DNA of 20,727 nucleotides from the NCBI GenBank assembly GCA_900551235.1, contig URUU01000042.1, positions 1 through 20,727 of the forward strand, written 5' to 3'. The notes beneath the pieces were generated by a model. That model saw nothing but the letters and a program-made list of their open reading frames with translations. It was not told where the DNA came from and ran no database searches. Positions 12,664-20,727 of the stretch are shown here, piece after piece; the first letter of the stretch is position 1, and every line of letters begins with the position of its first letter. Position numbers and translations under genes: made by a program. The DNA comes from an uncultured Lachnospiraceae bacterium. GTDB taxonomy: Bacteria; Bacillota; Clostridia; Lachnospirales; Lachnospiraceae.

Positions 12664-15600
12664 ATGGACAAACGACAGAAAAAGCGAAACAAAAGTCATG
12701 GACTGAAACGGATTCTGGCGGTGGGACTGAGTTTTTCCATGTTGTTTACGACCGCGGCTCCGGCTATGGCATCTGGAGGACCAGATAACAGAATGATCGA
12801 CGGGACGGACGTAACACAGGAGGAATTAAAAGCAGCACTTGCACAGGAGCAGGATCTCTATCCGGAAGGCGGAATCGAGTTCTTTCAGTCTCAGATCAGT
12901 ACAGTTGAGGGCGAAAAGAAACAACTGGTCATTGTGCGCAGAGGAAGCACCGCACAGCAGACTACCGTAGATTTTAAAGCGCTGGATGTGTCCGCGACAT
13001 ATGGTGAAGATTATCTACTGACAGTAAAAGATGGTTTTACGAAAAAAACGCTCGACGGTATCGGCAGACCGCTGACAGATGCCAATACTGCCGGTATGGA
13101 AGTGCAGGAAGAGACAGAAACCGAAAGTGTGGCAGCGGTTCCGGAAGAGACGGAAGCAGCGGAAAGGACAGAAGGCACGGAGCAGAACCAGGTGCAGGCA
13201 GTTTCGGCAAAGAGCAGAAATGCACTTCAGGTGGCAAAAGATAAATACCTGGGGACCAGGACCAGCAATCTGGACTGGCAGGAAATGGATGAGGCAAAGA
13301 AGTTGGAAGAGCAGAAACAGCAGGAAGCCTACAATGCGGCTTATGATGATTTTGCAGGCAGTGTAGAAGGTGCTTCTTACAGCTTTACGTTCCAGCCGGG
13401 CGAATACATGAAAACGATTGATATTGAGACGCTGGATGATACGCTTTCCGAATCGGACGAGCAGGTTGTATTTTTGCTGAGCAATGTATCCGGCGGTACA
13501 CTTGCCGGTACTTCGACGGCTTATCTGAATATTTCGGATAACGATGAAGAAGAAAAAGCGATTTTTGCGATGGATGCCAAAGAGATTACGGTAGATCGCT
13601 CGGAAGGAACGGCTACGATCCTGATCAATCGTGTTTCCGGAAATAATAAGATCGCAAGTGTGATCGTGGGAACAGGTTCTGACAGTGCCGTGTCCGGCAC
13701 CGATTATGAGCCGGTATCCAAAGAGATTGTATTTGCGCAGGGCGTTACCTTTCAGAAGGTGGAGATTCCGCTGAAAAATTATGAGGGCGCGCCGGAAGAA
13801 GCAAGTTTTCAGATCGCACTGGACGCAGAAAGCTCTTTTGTAGAGGAAGACTGTGCGATCACAACCATACATCTGACCAATCAGCACCCGATCGAAGCTT
13901 CGAAGGACACGGAAGTTTCTGAAGCGGCAAAAGTGGATGCCGGCGAAAATCAGAAGCAATCCAAAGCGGTTGCATGGTCGGATGTCAAAAGGATCAGTGC
14001 CAGTGCACAGGTATCCGGAGCACAGAACCGGTCTTCCGGAAGACGGAATGTTGTTACCGGACTGAAGCTTGGGACAGCAGATTATATAGAGGTAGAGTGG
14101 CGAAGCGATAAAGGCTCCTATACCTATCAGTATACGACTGGCAAAAAGTGTAAGAAAAAAACACATACAGCAACGGCAACAGACCGTGAAACGTATCTGA
14201 TCTTAAATGGACAGCGGGTAGCCACAAGAAAGGACAGATTCGGAACCGCGACAGCGAGGATCAATCTGGGCGGCAGTCAGAAAAAGGAAAACAGTACGCT
14301 GCAGCTTGAAGTAAAGACAACCGGTGAAAACCGCAATGCAACGGCATATGTCAGCAAAGTGACGATCCATTATCCGGGATATCAGTTTACGATCGTAAAC
14401 AATGATTATGAAAATAATGGATACAGCAACTGCTATACTGAGAAGATTTATACGGATGACCAGGGAGCGATAGCATACGGAAATGCACCGTACAAATACA
14501 AACCTGGCAATAAGATCAAGCTTGCAGAGGCAACGATCGGGGCAAATGGAAAAGGTGAGTTCAGCGACAGCGTGACTCTGCACCGTTATGGCGATTCACT
14601 CCAGGTGCAGCACATCTATTCCCAGAACAAAACATCCAATAACGTGCGGGTTCAGACTGGTGCCGGCGGCAATGTCTATCTGGCAGGATATATGCTGGAG
14701 CGGCCGAAATCCAGGACATGGACTTATATCAAAGCAGAAGAACTGGACGGACTGAGTGAGAATTTCCTGAATAAGTACAAAAATCATATGTACAACGGAA
14801 ATATCTTCAAACTTCATCCGGTTTACCGCCCGTATGAGGCACGCGTTATGTTCCAGAATGCAGAGCCGAAGAAAGGTTCTTATGCAAACGGATTTACGAC
14901 CAATGCAATCTTACGATGCACCACACTGGATACCATCAAGGTGCGTGGCGTGGCAAACAAAGGCTATGCGGTCGGCGGCTTCAATCTGGGAAGTTACAGT
15001 GACAGCAGCGTCCACGGAGGCGGTGTTTCCTTCGCAGCAGTGGCAGAAAGAGCAAACCAGTATTACAGGCAGGATGATAAGACGGTTCAGAAAGATGTGC
15101 TTGCGAAAGCAGACAGCCGTTACCAGAAAGTCCGCATTTCCAATGCGCAGGTCAACAGTTCACTGCCGAATGTAGTTACGTTTACACCGGTTGGAGAATT
15201 TACTTATATCAATCCGGTTTATACAGTACCATCCGTAACCGTAAAAATCGATCCGAAAAACAATGATAAAAACAAGGGTGCAGTTATCTATACGGCAGAA
15301 GAAGGCGAAAAATCGCTTCAGGGCGATTATCAGCACCCGATGGTGATCCAGGGGGTAACCTTAAATCAGACGTATACACTCAATGCCGTGACAGAAGATG
15401 GCTACAAGGCATATTTTAAAAACTTTACCGGTGATGCCGATGGAAACGGTGTACTCAGTACAACGGAGGAAGCGGCTGTTTCGAAGTACCGGTTTGTGCG
15501 TACTGCAAGCAACGGCAATGCCTATACGTTTGCACCGGTTTATGAGATGAGCCTGATCTATTACGGCTTCAATAAAGCAGTGGCAAACCGTTATGCGGGG

Positions 15601-18600
15601 CTTATTGACGGTGTAGTTCTTCTTGAGGACAAACCAGTCTTTGGAAATGAAACAACAAGAACAGCGATCAATGGCGCACAGGTTTCAGTAGCCGGACAGA
15701 CTGCGACAACGAGCATTGATGCACAGTTCGGCGGAGTGGACGGAAAAGGCGGAGACGGTTATTTTGCGATTTCCAGCAAGGACTTTACCGCAGGAGAAAA
15801 TCAGACCGTCAACATCCATTATAATAATGTAAATATGACAGCTACCCAGGCAGTCAATGCAGCAGGTATTTATGTGCTGGATGCTTACGATACCATCGGT
15901 ATTTCCGATGCAGCAGTTTACCGTATGGATGGCGAAAGTGCTGTGAGGATTTCTGCAAACAACGTATCAAACGGTGATACAAACTATCGTTTTGTGATCC
16001 AGGCATATTCGAAAAACGATGCTGTGGCAGCAAAGAAAGCGATTTTCCGTTTCTACCGCAAAGATGGTTCCGAGATCAGTGCGGCAGCGCAGACGGTAGA
16101 GAGCGAGAATCAGAACTTTATTCTTGATTTTAATCCGAAAACACTGAGCATTCCGACCGGTGCAAGCATGACCGTTCAGTTTGTTGATCAGAAAGGTGTT
16201 GCTTACTACAAGCATGAGATGGGCTTCTACTTTGCACAGTCCCTTGGCGTGCTGAGCTTCCTTTCCAGCTTCAACTTTGGCGGAGCCGAAAAAGCGATCG
16301 AACTGATCGGAACGATCGATTCCGCATTCAACTTCGGCTGGGACGGCAACATTGACAATATTGCAGCAAGCTCCGAAGATGGAAATGTCAAGACGATCAG
16401 CCTTGGTTTTGCCTTTAATAAAGAAAAAGATCTTACAGATGAAGAGAATAAGAAAAAAGACGAAAAGGCAAAACAGGATGTCAAGGATGCTGCCAGAGGA
16501 GAGGGCAGTTCCGGGGCAGATAAAGAAAAACGAAAAGATGCTGCGGACAAAGCGGTAGATAAGAACGATAAAGCAAACAAACAGAAAACCGATGTGGCAG
16601 CATCTGCCTACATTGAGATGAGTTTTGCACTGCAGATTGACATTGCAAAAGTTACAGATGGGGAACATAAGGGAGAATGGTATTTCCAGGATATGATCCT
16701 TGCAGCACAGGCTGCAGGCGGTGTGGATGTACTGATTCAGTATATGACTCCGATCGGTCTTCCGATTCGTGTCGGCATCAAGGCAGGAGCATCCGGATCA
16801 GCAACGTTTGTGATCGAGCAGACCTTAGATAAAAGAGAGTATTATTTATCTGATGTGATGGACAAAGATGCGGCAAAGATCGATCTGTTCAGCTTCAACA
16901 TGAAAAATGCAGACCGTGCCTTTGATGCCTATGGTGCATTTAATATTTCGCCGTATCTGGATCTTTCCGCGGGAGCCGGATTTGACTTCCTCAATCTGAT
17001 GGTAGGCGGCCGTGCTGATTTTGATATGAATTTCTACACACGTGCAGACCAGACGAACAACGGAAAGGTAACGTTCAGCGCTTATATTGAGCTGAAGATC
17101 CTGTTCTTTAAGAAGAAATGGAATCTTGCAAGTACCAACGTAAATCTGTTCGGCGGAAGTGACAAAAAGACAAGAAGCCTCAATGATCTGGCAGGAAATG
17201 CCGATTATCGTTATGAAAGCCTTGCCCAGATGGAAGACGATCCGCAGGAATATCTGAAAGCACGTTCCGGATGGCTGGGTGAATCCAATAAAAAGACCAG
17301 AAGTATAGAATCCTCCGGACAGTTTACCGAGACTACACTTCGTGAGGGTATGAGTCCGAACAGTGATGTTCAGATGATGGCATTGCCGGATGGCAAATAT
17401 CTGATGGTATTCCTGATGGATTCAGGAGAAGGCAGTGTGAGAAATTCCACACAGTTATATTACAGTATTGGAGAGGGTACTAGTTGGTCCATACCGAGGC
17501 TTGTGGAAGATGATGGGACAATGGACAGCAATCCGGTTCTCTATGATCTGGGTGATGCAGGCATTTTCATCGCATGGTCCAGCGCAGACCGCAAATTTAC
17601 CGAGGACGACAGTGTGATCGATACACTGAATGCCATGAATATTCATGGAAGATTCTTCGATAAAACGGCACTTACCATGGGCGAGATACAGGAGATCACA
17701 AAGACAGCACCGTACGCTTATACGCAAACAGAAGATGGAGTGGAATATGTGTTCGCGGATCGGACAGCCGATGTGGACCCGCATATTTCCTGCAACGATG
17801 ACCATACGAAGATGCTGGTATTCTATACCAAGACCGAGTACGAAAGTTCTGCACAGGACGGTCAGGGACTGGTAGGCGACGTGGCAAATTCTTACAGCGT
17901 TATGGCATACCGCGAGTACGATATGACAACGGGAACCTGGAACGAATCTTATAAAGGGACCGACTATGAAAATGATCAGGATTATACGAAAGCATGGTAT
18001 GGACAGAAGTTCCTGGCTCTGGTACCGGAATGGACAGTAAAAGAAACACTGGATGAAGATGGTTACTGGGCAGAAGGGACGACCCCGGAATATGTAAAAT
18101 ATGAGTACAAGAAGTATGAACAGGAAGATGGAACTTTAGTAACACAGGAACCGATCGTAATAGAGTCTGATGCTATTTCTTATAACAATCTGGCGCTGTA
18201 CGCTTATGTGCTGGATCATGACGGAAATAAAGAGACAGATAATGACCGCGATGTTTATCTGTATGTTTACGATTATAAGAAGAATGCCTTTGTGTACCCG
18301 ATCATAGTTACTTCGACTTCCGGTGTCGGAGAATCGAAGGTTCACTTTGAGCGAAGCGGAGACACTACGCTGCTGACCTATCTTTCCGGAAATACTCTGT
18401 ATGCCCAGGATGTCCGCATGCTGGTGAACTGTATAGTGAAGAGTCCGTCCACAGACGCTGATATGTATTATATCCAGAAAGCCAGACCGAACGGAGGGGA
18501 GACAGATGAAAGTCAGGTTTACATGCCTCCGATCGCGATTGCAGGAGATGCCCTGTCACCGGTATCCGGCGGCAGTGATGCAGCAGAACAGGAAGAAACC

Positions 18601-20655
18601 GAAGATACACAGAATGCAAAAATCACAGACTACTATACAACCTCCAATGGTCAGTATATTTACGCATTCTGGATCCAGGAAGCTTCCAAAGTGAAGAAAG
18701 GTATAGATCCGGAAAGTGAAGCTGCACTGCTGACAGAAAACCGTGTAGCAGAAGCACAGATTTACGGTGTCCGCTATGATGTGGAAAATTCTGTACTGAC
18801 CGAACCGGTTCAGATCACGGAGAAGGAAGGCGCAAACTACAAAGACTTTGCGTGTGCGGCAGTTCTGCGGGATGAAAATACCGACGAAGTTCAGCCGGCC
18901 GTAAAGATGACCGTGACAAAAGCAATGTCTACGACAGAGACCGTCACCGGAACCGATCAGGATGGCAAGGAGGTTTCAAAAGAGGTTCTGACCGCAGATA
19001 TGAATCATCTGGTACTGGAAGCACTGGAATTTGTACCGGCAGGCAATCTGGTTGAAAAGAGCACGCAGATTGGAGAAGTTCTGGCGGGCAGCGAGACGAT
19101 CGCAGATATTGAACTGTACAACGATGGTATGGAAACCCTGGACGGTCTGAAGGTTACAGCAGAAGACGAGGATGGAAAAGTGATCCATACCGAGACCCTG
19201 CCAGAAAATGAAAAACTGTTTGGCGGCGGCACGTATCATGTAAGTTTTGAACTTCCGGTCAAAGAAGATGCGACCGATGCATACTTTAAGTACCATGTGA
19301 CTGGAAAATCCGGAGATAAGATCCTGGAAGGAAGCTGCAGAAAAGAAATCTCGCTTCAGCTTGATGTGGATGCGTTTAAGGCAACTACGGAAGAACGCGG
19401 TATTATCCGGTTTGCAGTGGATGTGACAAATAACAGCGGACGAAACAGCGGTGTACAGAAGATCAACCTCAGCAGCCAGACGGCAAACGGAGAAAGAGTT
19501 GCCCTGACGCAGCTCAATACAGAGAATCTGAAGCCGGGCGAAAGCGGACATTACACGCTGGAGTATCCTTATGATTACAGCAAAGTGTTTAAAGCAGTGG
19601 AAGATGAGAAAGGCAACCTTGTGGCGCAGACAACATTCAGAGCAGAGCTGGCGGCAGGAAACGGCACTTACGGAGAAGATGATATTACGCTGAGTGCTTC
19701 CAAAGAACAGAAACTGCGTATGGGTGCCGTACAGAAACTGACCTTTGTAGATGGAAAGAACAGCGAAGTAACCGATTCCTATGTATTGCCGGAAAACTGG
19801 AAGATGCAGCTTCAGATCGCAGCAGAATCCAAAGTGTATACCGGAAGCCGTTACGAAGAAAATGCAGATGCACAGGTTTACGATAAAAACAATACCGATG
19901 GACTGAGCGTGCGCTATGTATCCGATAACGAAGAAGTTCTGAAGATTTACGAAAACGGAATCATGGAGCCGGTTAAGAAGGGAACGGCAAACATTACCGC
20001 TTATATTACACCGGCAGCAAATGAAGTGGTCTACAGCGGAGATACCGGAGCTGTTACAAAAGACAATTATGCGACGCTTCCGGAAGAAACGATCCTGAAA
20101 AAGACCGTAAAAATCACGGTTGGCGATCAGAAAGCGGAAGAAAGCGAAAGACCGGATACCAAACCGGATGAAACGAAGAAACCGGATGAAACGAAGAGAC
20201 CGGATGAAACGGAAAAACCTGCGGATAACGGCGTGAAGATTGGCCAGACCTACAAAGTCGGAAAGAATACTTACAAAGTTGCCAGGACAGGGGTGACGCT
20301 GACAAAAGCAGCAGCGAAGAGGAAAGTGACCGTTCCGGCAACTGTAAAGATCAAAGGAAAGACTTATAAAGTAACCGCAATCAGCAAGCAGGCATTCAAA
20401 GGTGCGAAAGCAAAACTGACGCAGGTAACGATCGGCAAAAACGTCCGGGTGATCGAGCAGAAAGCATTCTATGGCTGCAAAAAGCTGAAGAAGATCACGA
20501 TCAAGTCCAAAGTACTGAACAAGGTCGGAAAGAATGCGATCGGCAGGATTTACCGCAAGGCAGTGATCAAGGTCCCGAAATCAAAAGTAAATGCTTACAA
20601 GAAGAAATTTACGAAAAAGACCGGGTTCCAGAAAACCATGAAACTGACAAAATAA
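12664..20655 (+). CDS. Giant secreted multidomain surface protein (Calx-beta, propeller-like, CARDB/Big_2-like, BspA-like leucine-rich repeat)
   Basis: This 2,663-residue protein starts at the ATG behind AAGGAGAG (12648-12655). The open frame reaches back to 12577, but that is the promoter. A signal peptide ends near AMA-SGG (about residue 37). A Calx-beta domain (about 66-296) is split by an acidic insertion (about 122-236), and a second one lies at about 300-406. Middle parts are unassigned beta-rich sequence with an EF-hand loop, DADGNGVLSTTE (924-935). A lysine/aspartate-rich linker follows at about 1255-1312, then a propeller-like section from about 1570 with an Asp-box-like SIGEGTSW near 1600. 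CARDB-like domains (about 2129-2310) and a Big_2-like domain (about 2420-2450) follow. PDETK repeats (about 2495-2520) lead to a basic leucine-rich-repeat tail (2533-2663) with QVTIGKNVRVIEQKAFYGC. There is no LPXTG, SLH or membrane anchor. Adhesion or glycan binding is plausible but unproven. Confidence 0.88.
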   Translation: MDKRQKKRNKSHGLKRILAVGLSFSMLFTTAAPAMASGGPDNRMIDGTDVTQEELKAALAQEQDLYPEGGIEFFQSQISTVEGEKKQLVIVRRGSTAQQTTVDFKALDVSATYGEDYLLTVKDGFTKKTLDGIGRPLTDANTAGMEVQEETETESVAAVPEETEAAERTEGTEQNQVQAVSAKSRNALQVAKDKYLGTRTSNLDWQEMDEAKKLEEQKQQEAYNAAYDDFAGSVEGASYSFTFQPGEYMKTIDIETLDDTLSESDEQVVFLLSNVSGGTLAGTSTAYLNISDNDEEEKAIFAMDAKEITVDRSEGTATILINRVSGNNKIASVIVGTGSDSAVSGTDYEPVSKEIVFAQGVTFQKVEIPLKNYEGAPEEASFQIALDAESSFVEEDCAITTIHLTNQHPIEASKDTEVSEAAKVDAGENQKQSKAVAWSDVKRISASAQVSGAQNRSSGRRNVVTGLKLGTADYIEVEWRSDKGSYTYQYTTGKKCKKKTHTATATDRETYLILNGQRVATRKDRFGTATARINLGGSQKKENSTLQLEVKTTGENRNATAYVSKVTIHYPGYQFTIVNNDYENNGYSNCYTEKIYTDDQGAIAYGNAPYKYKPGNKIKLAEATIGANGKGEFSDSVTLHRYGDSLQVQHIYSQNKTSNNVRVQTGAGGNVYLAGYMLERPKSRTWTYIKAEELDGLSENFLNKYKNHMYNGNIFKLHPVYRPYEARVMFQNAEPKKGSYANGFTTNAILRCTTLDTIKVRGVANKGYAVGGFNLGSYSDSSVHGGGVSFAAVAERANQYYRQDDKTVQKDVLAKADSRYQKVRISNAQVNSSLPNVVTFTPVGEFTYINPVYTVPSVTVKIDPKNNDKNKGAVIYTAEEGEKSLQGDYQHPMVIQGVTLNQTYTLNAVTEDGYKAYFKNFTGDADGNGVLSTTEEAAVSKYRFVRTASNGNAYTFAPVYEMSLIYYGFNKAVANRYAGLIDGVVLLEDKPVFGNETTRTAINGAQVSVAGQTATTSIDAQFGGVDGKGGDGYFAISSKDFTAGENQTVNIHYNNVNMTATQAVNAAGIYVLDAYDTIGISDAAVYRMDGESAVRISANNVSNGDTNYRFVIQAYSKNDAVAAKKAIFRFYRKDGSEISAAAQTVESENQNFILDFNPKTLSIPTGASMTVQFVDQKGVAYYKHEMGFYFAQSLGVLSFLSSFNFGGAEKAIELIGTIDSAFNFGWDGNIDNIAASSEDGNVKTISLGFAFNKEKDLTDEENKKKDEKAKQDVKDAARGEGSSGADKEKRKDAADKAVDKNDKANKQKTDVAASAYIEMSFALQIDIAKVTDGEHKGEWYFQDMILAAQAAGGVDVLIQYMTPIGLPIRVGIKAGASGSATFVIEQTLDKREYYLSDVMDKDAAKIDLFSFNMKNADRAFDAYGAFNISPYLDLSAGAGFDFLNLMVGGRADFDMNFYTRADQTNNGKVTFSAYIELKILFFKKKWNLASTNVNLFGGSDKKTRSLNDLAGNADYRYESLAQMEDDPQEYLKARSGWLGESNKKTRSIESSGQFTETTLREGMSPNSDVQMMALPDGKYLMVFLMDSGEGSVRNSTQLYYSIGEGTSWSIPRLVEDDGTMDSNPVLYDLGDAGIFIAWSSADRKFTEDDSVIDTLNAMNIHGRFFDKTALTMGEIQEITKTAPYAYTQTEDGVEYVFADRTADVDPHISCNDDHTKMLVFYTKTEYESSAQDGQGLVGDVANSYSVMAYREYDMTTGTWNESYKGTDYENDQDYTKAWYGQKFLALVPEWTVKETLDEDGYWAEGTTPEYVKYEYKKYEQEDGTLVTQEPIVIESDAISYNNLALYAYVLDHDGNKETDNDRDVYLYVYDYKKNAFVYPIIVTSTSGVGESKVHFERSGDTTLLTYLSGNTLYAQDVRMLVNCIVKSPSTDADMYYIQKARPNGGETDESQVYMPPIAIAGDALSPVSGGSDAAEQEETEDTQNAKITDYYTTSNGQYIYAFWIQEASKVKKGIDPESEAALLTENRVAEAQIYGVRYDVENSVLTEPVQITEKEGANYKDFACAAVLRDENTDEVQPAVKMTVTKAMSTTETVTGTDQDGKEVSKEVLTADMNHLVLEALEFVPAGNLVEKSTQIGEVLAGSETIADIELYNDGMETLDGLKVTAEDEDGKVIHTETLPENEKLFGGGTYHVSFELPVKEDATDAYFKYHVTGKSGDKILEGSCRKEISLQLDVDAFKATTEERGIIRFAVDVTNNSGRNSGVQKINLSSQTANGERVALTQLNTENLKPGESGHYTLEYPYDYSKVFKAVEDEKGNLVAQTTFRAELAAGNGTYGEDDITLSASKEQKLRMGAVQKLTFVDGKNSEVTDSYVLPENWKMQLQIAAESKVYTGSRYEENADAQVYDKNNTDGLSVRYVSDNEEVLKIYENGIMEPVKKGTANITAYITPAANEVVYSGDTGAVTKDNYATLPEETILKKTVKITVGDQKAEESERPDTKPDETKKPDETKRPDETEKPADNGVKIGQTYKVGKNTYKVARTGVTLTKAAAKRKVTVPATVKIKGKTYKVTAISKQAFKGAKAKLTQVTIGKNVRVIEQKAFYGCKKLKKITIKSKVLNKVGKNAIGRIYRKAVIKVPKSKVNAYKKKFTKKTGFQKTMKLTK
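20151..20216 (+). repeat. Tandem 18-bp repeats encoding PDETK
   Basis: Three units of the form ACCGGATGAAACGAAGAR begin at 20163, 20181 and 20199, preceded by a 12-bp partial unit at 20151. They encode a PDETK(K/R) linker before the leucine-rich tail. Copy number may vary between strains. Confidence 0.85.
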
Positions 20656-20727
20656 CGGAAAACAAAACAGACAAGAAAGCTTCCTGTATACTTTAAATAG
20701 GCCAAGAGATTGACATAAAAAAATACC
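20656..20727 (+). promoter_or_regulatory. Downstream edge with a possible -35 box
   Basis: After the stop codon I see no strong terminator hairpin. TTGACA lies at 20710-20715, and its -10 region would fall outside the window, so a new transcript may begin here. Confidence 0.3.

Noticed and set aside
13015..14166. 383-codon minus-strand frame opposite the giant gene
   Set aside because: It is rich in Phe, Cys, His and Arg, as expected for the complement of an acidic, Glu/Thr/Lys-rich coding region. It has no ribosome binding site or domain.
20151..20216. CRISPR-like or mobile repeat
   Set aside because: The 18-bp units are in frame, contiguous without spacers and encode a PDETK linker, so they are a protein-coding tandem repeat.

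Overview
The window looks like chromosome from a Gram-positive gut Clostridium of the Lachnospiraceae type (Roseburia, Blautia or Dorea-like). The indications are moderate GC, strong AAGGAG Shine-Dalgarno sites, consensus sigma-A promoters, a LytTR regulator with an NTF2-like front domain, and a giant secreted protein ending in a BspA-like leucine-rich repeat. The species cannot be fixed from the sequence alone. There are no tRNA or rRNA genes, no CRISPR array and no intact insertion sequence.

Region 1 (1-2971) looks accessory. It opens with the C-terminal end of a probable AAA_4/AlbA-type ATP-binding regulator. A 382-bp non-coding stretch follows. It carries two promoter-hairpin-T-run units, the second of which fits an abiF-type small RNA. 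Immediately downstream is an Abi_2/AbiF-family HEPN protein. Seven bases after that gene stops, a GT-C-fold membrane glycosyltransferase-like gene begins.

Region 2 (2992-11413) runs on one strand. A perfect TTGACA-N17-TATAAT promoter is followed by a short leader ending in a 13-bp terminator-like hairpin, and then a CNNM/CorC-type transporter. After it come FdtA-like sugar ketoisomerase, GT2 glycosyltransferase, DegT/StrS aminotransferase, GNAT acetyltransferase, GtrA-like flippase and YfhO-like GT-C transferase, most of them overlapping or a few bases apart. The inferred scheme is as follows. A dTDP-3-acetamido-3,6-dideoxyhexose is made in the cytoplasm. The GT2 enzyme loads it on undecaprenyl phosphate and the GtrA protein flips it. 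The YfhO protein then transfers it to a surface acceptor, as in the CsbB-GtcA-YfhO three-component scheme. The acceptor is unknown. A divergent Lgt-like membrane protein follows.

Region 3 (11415-20727) starts with a 106-bp fold-back element between convergent genes. A LytTR-domain regulator on the minus strand is transcribed away from an 8-kb gene for a 2,663-residue secreted protein. That protein has a signal peptide, one split and one normal Calx-beta domain, an EF-hand loop, a propeller-like section, CARDB- and Big_2-like domains, a PDETK repeat linker and a basic leucine-rich-repeat tail. It has no LPXTG motif or C-terminal membrane anchor. The last bases hold a TTGACA box that may belong to the next gene.

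The most promising material for a new system is the pair of candidate small RNAs upstream of the AbiF-type gene and its apparent coupling to a membrane glycosyltransferase.
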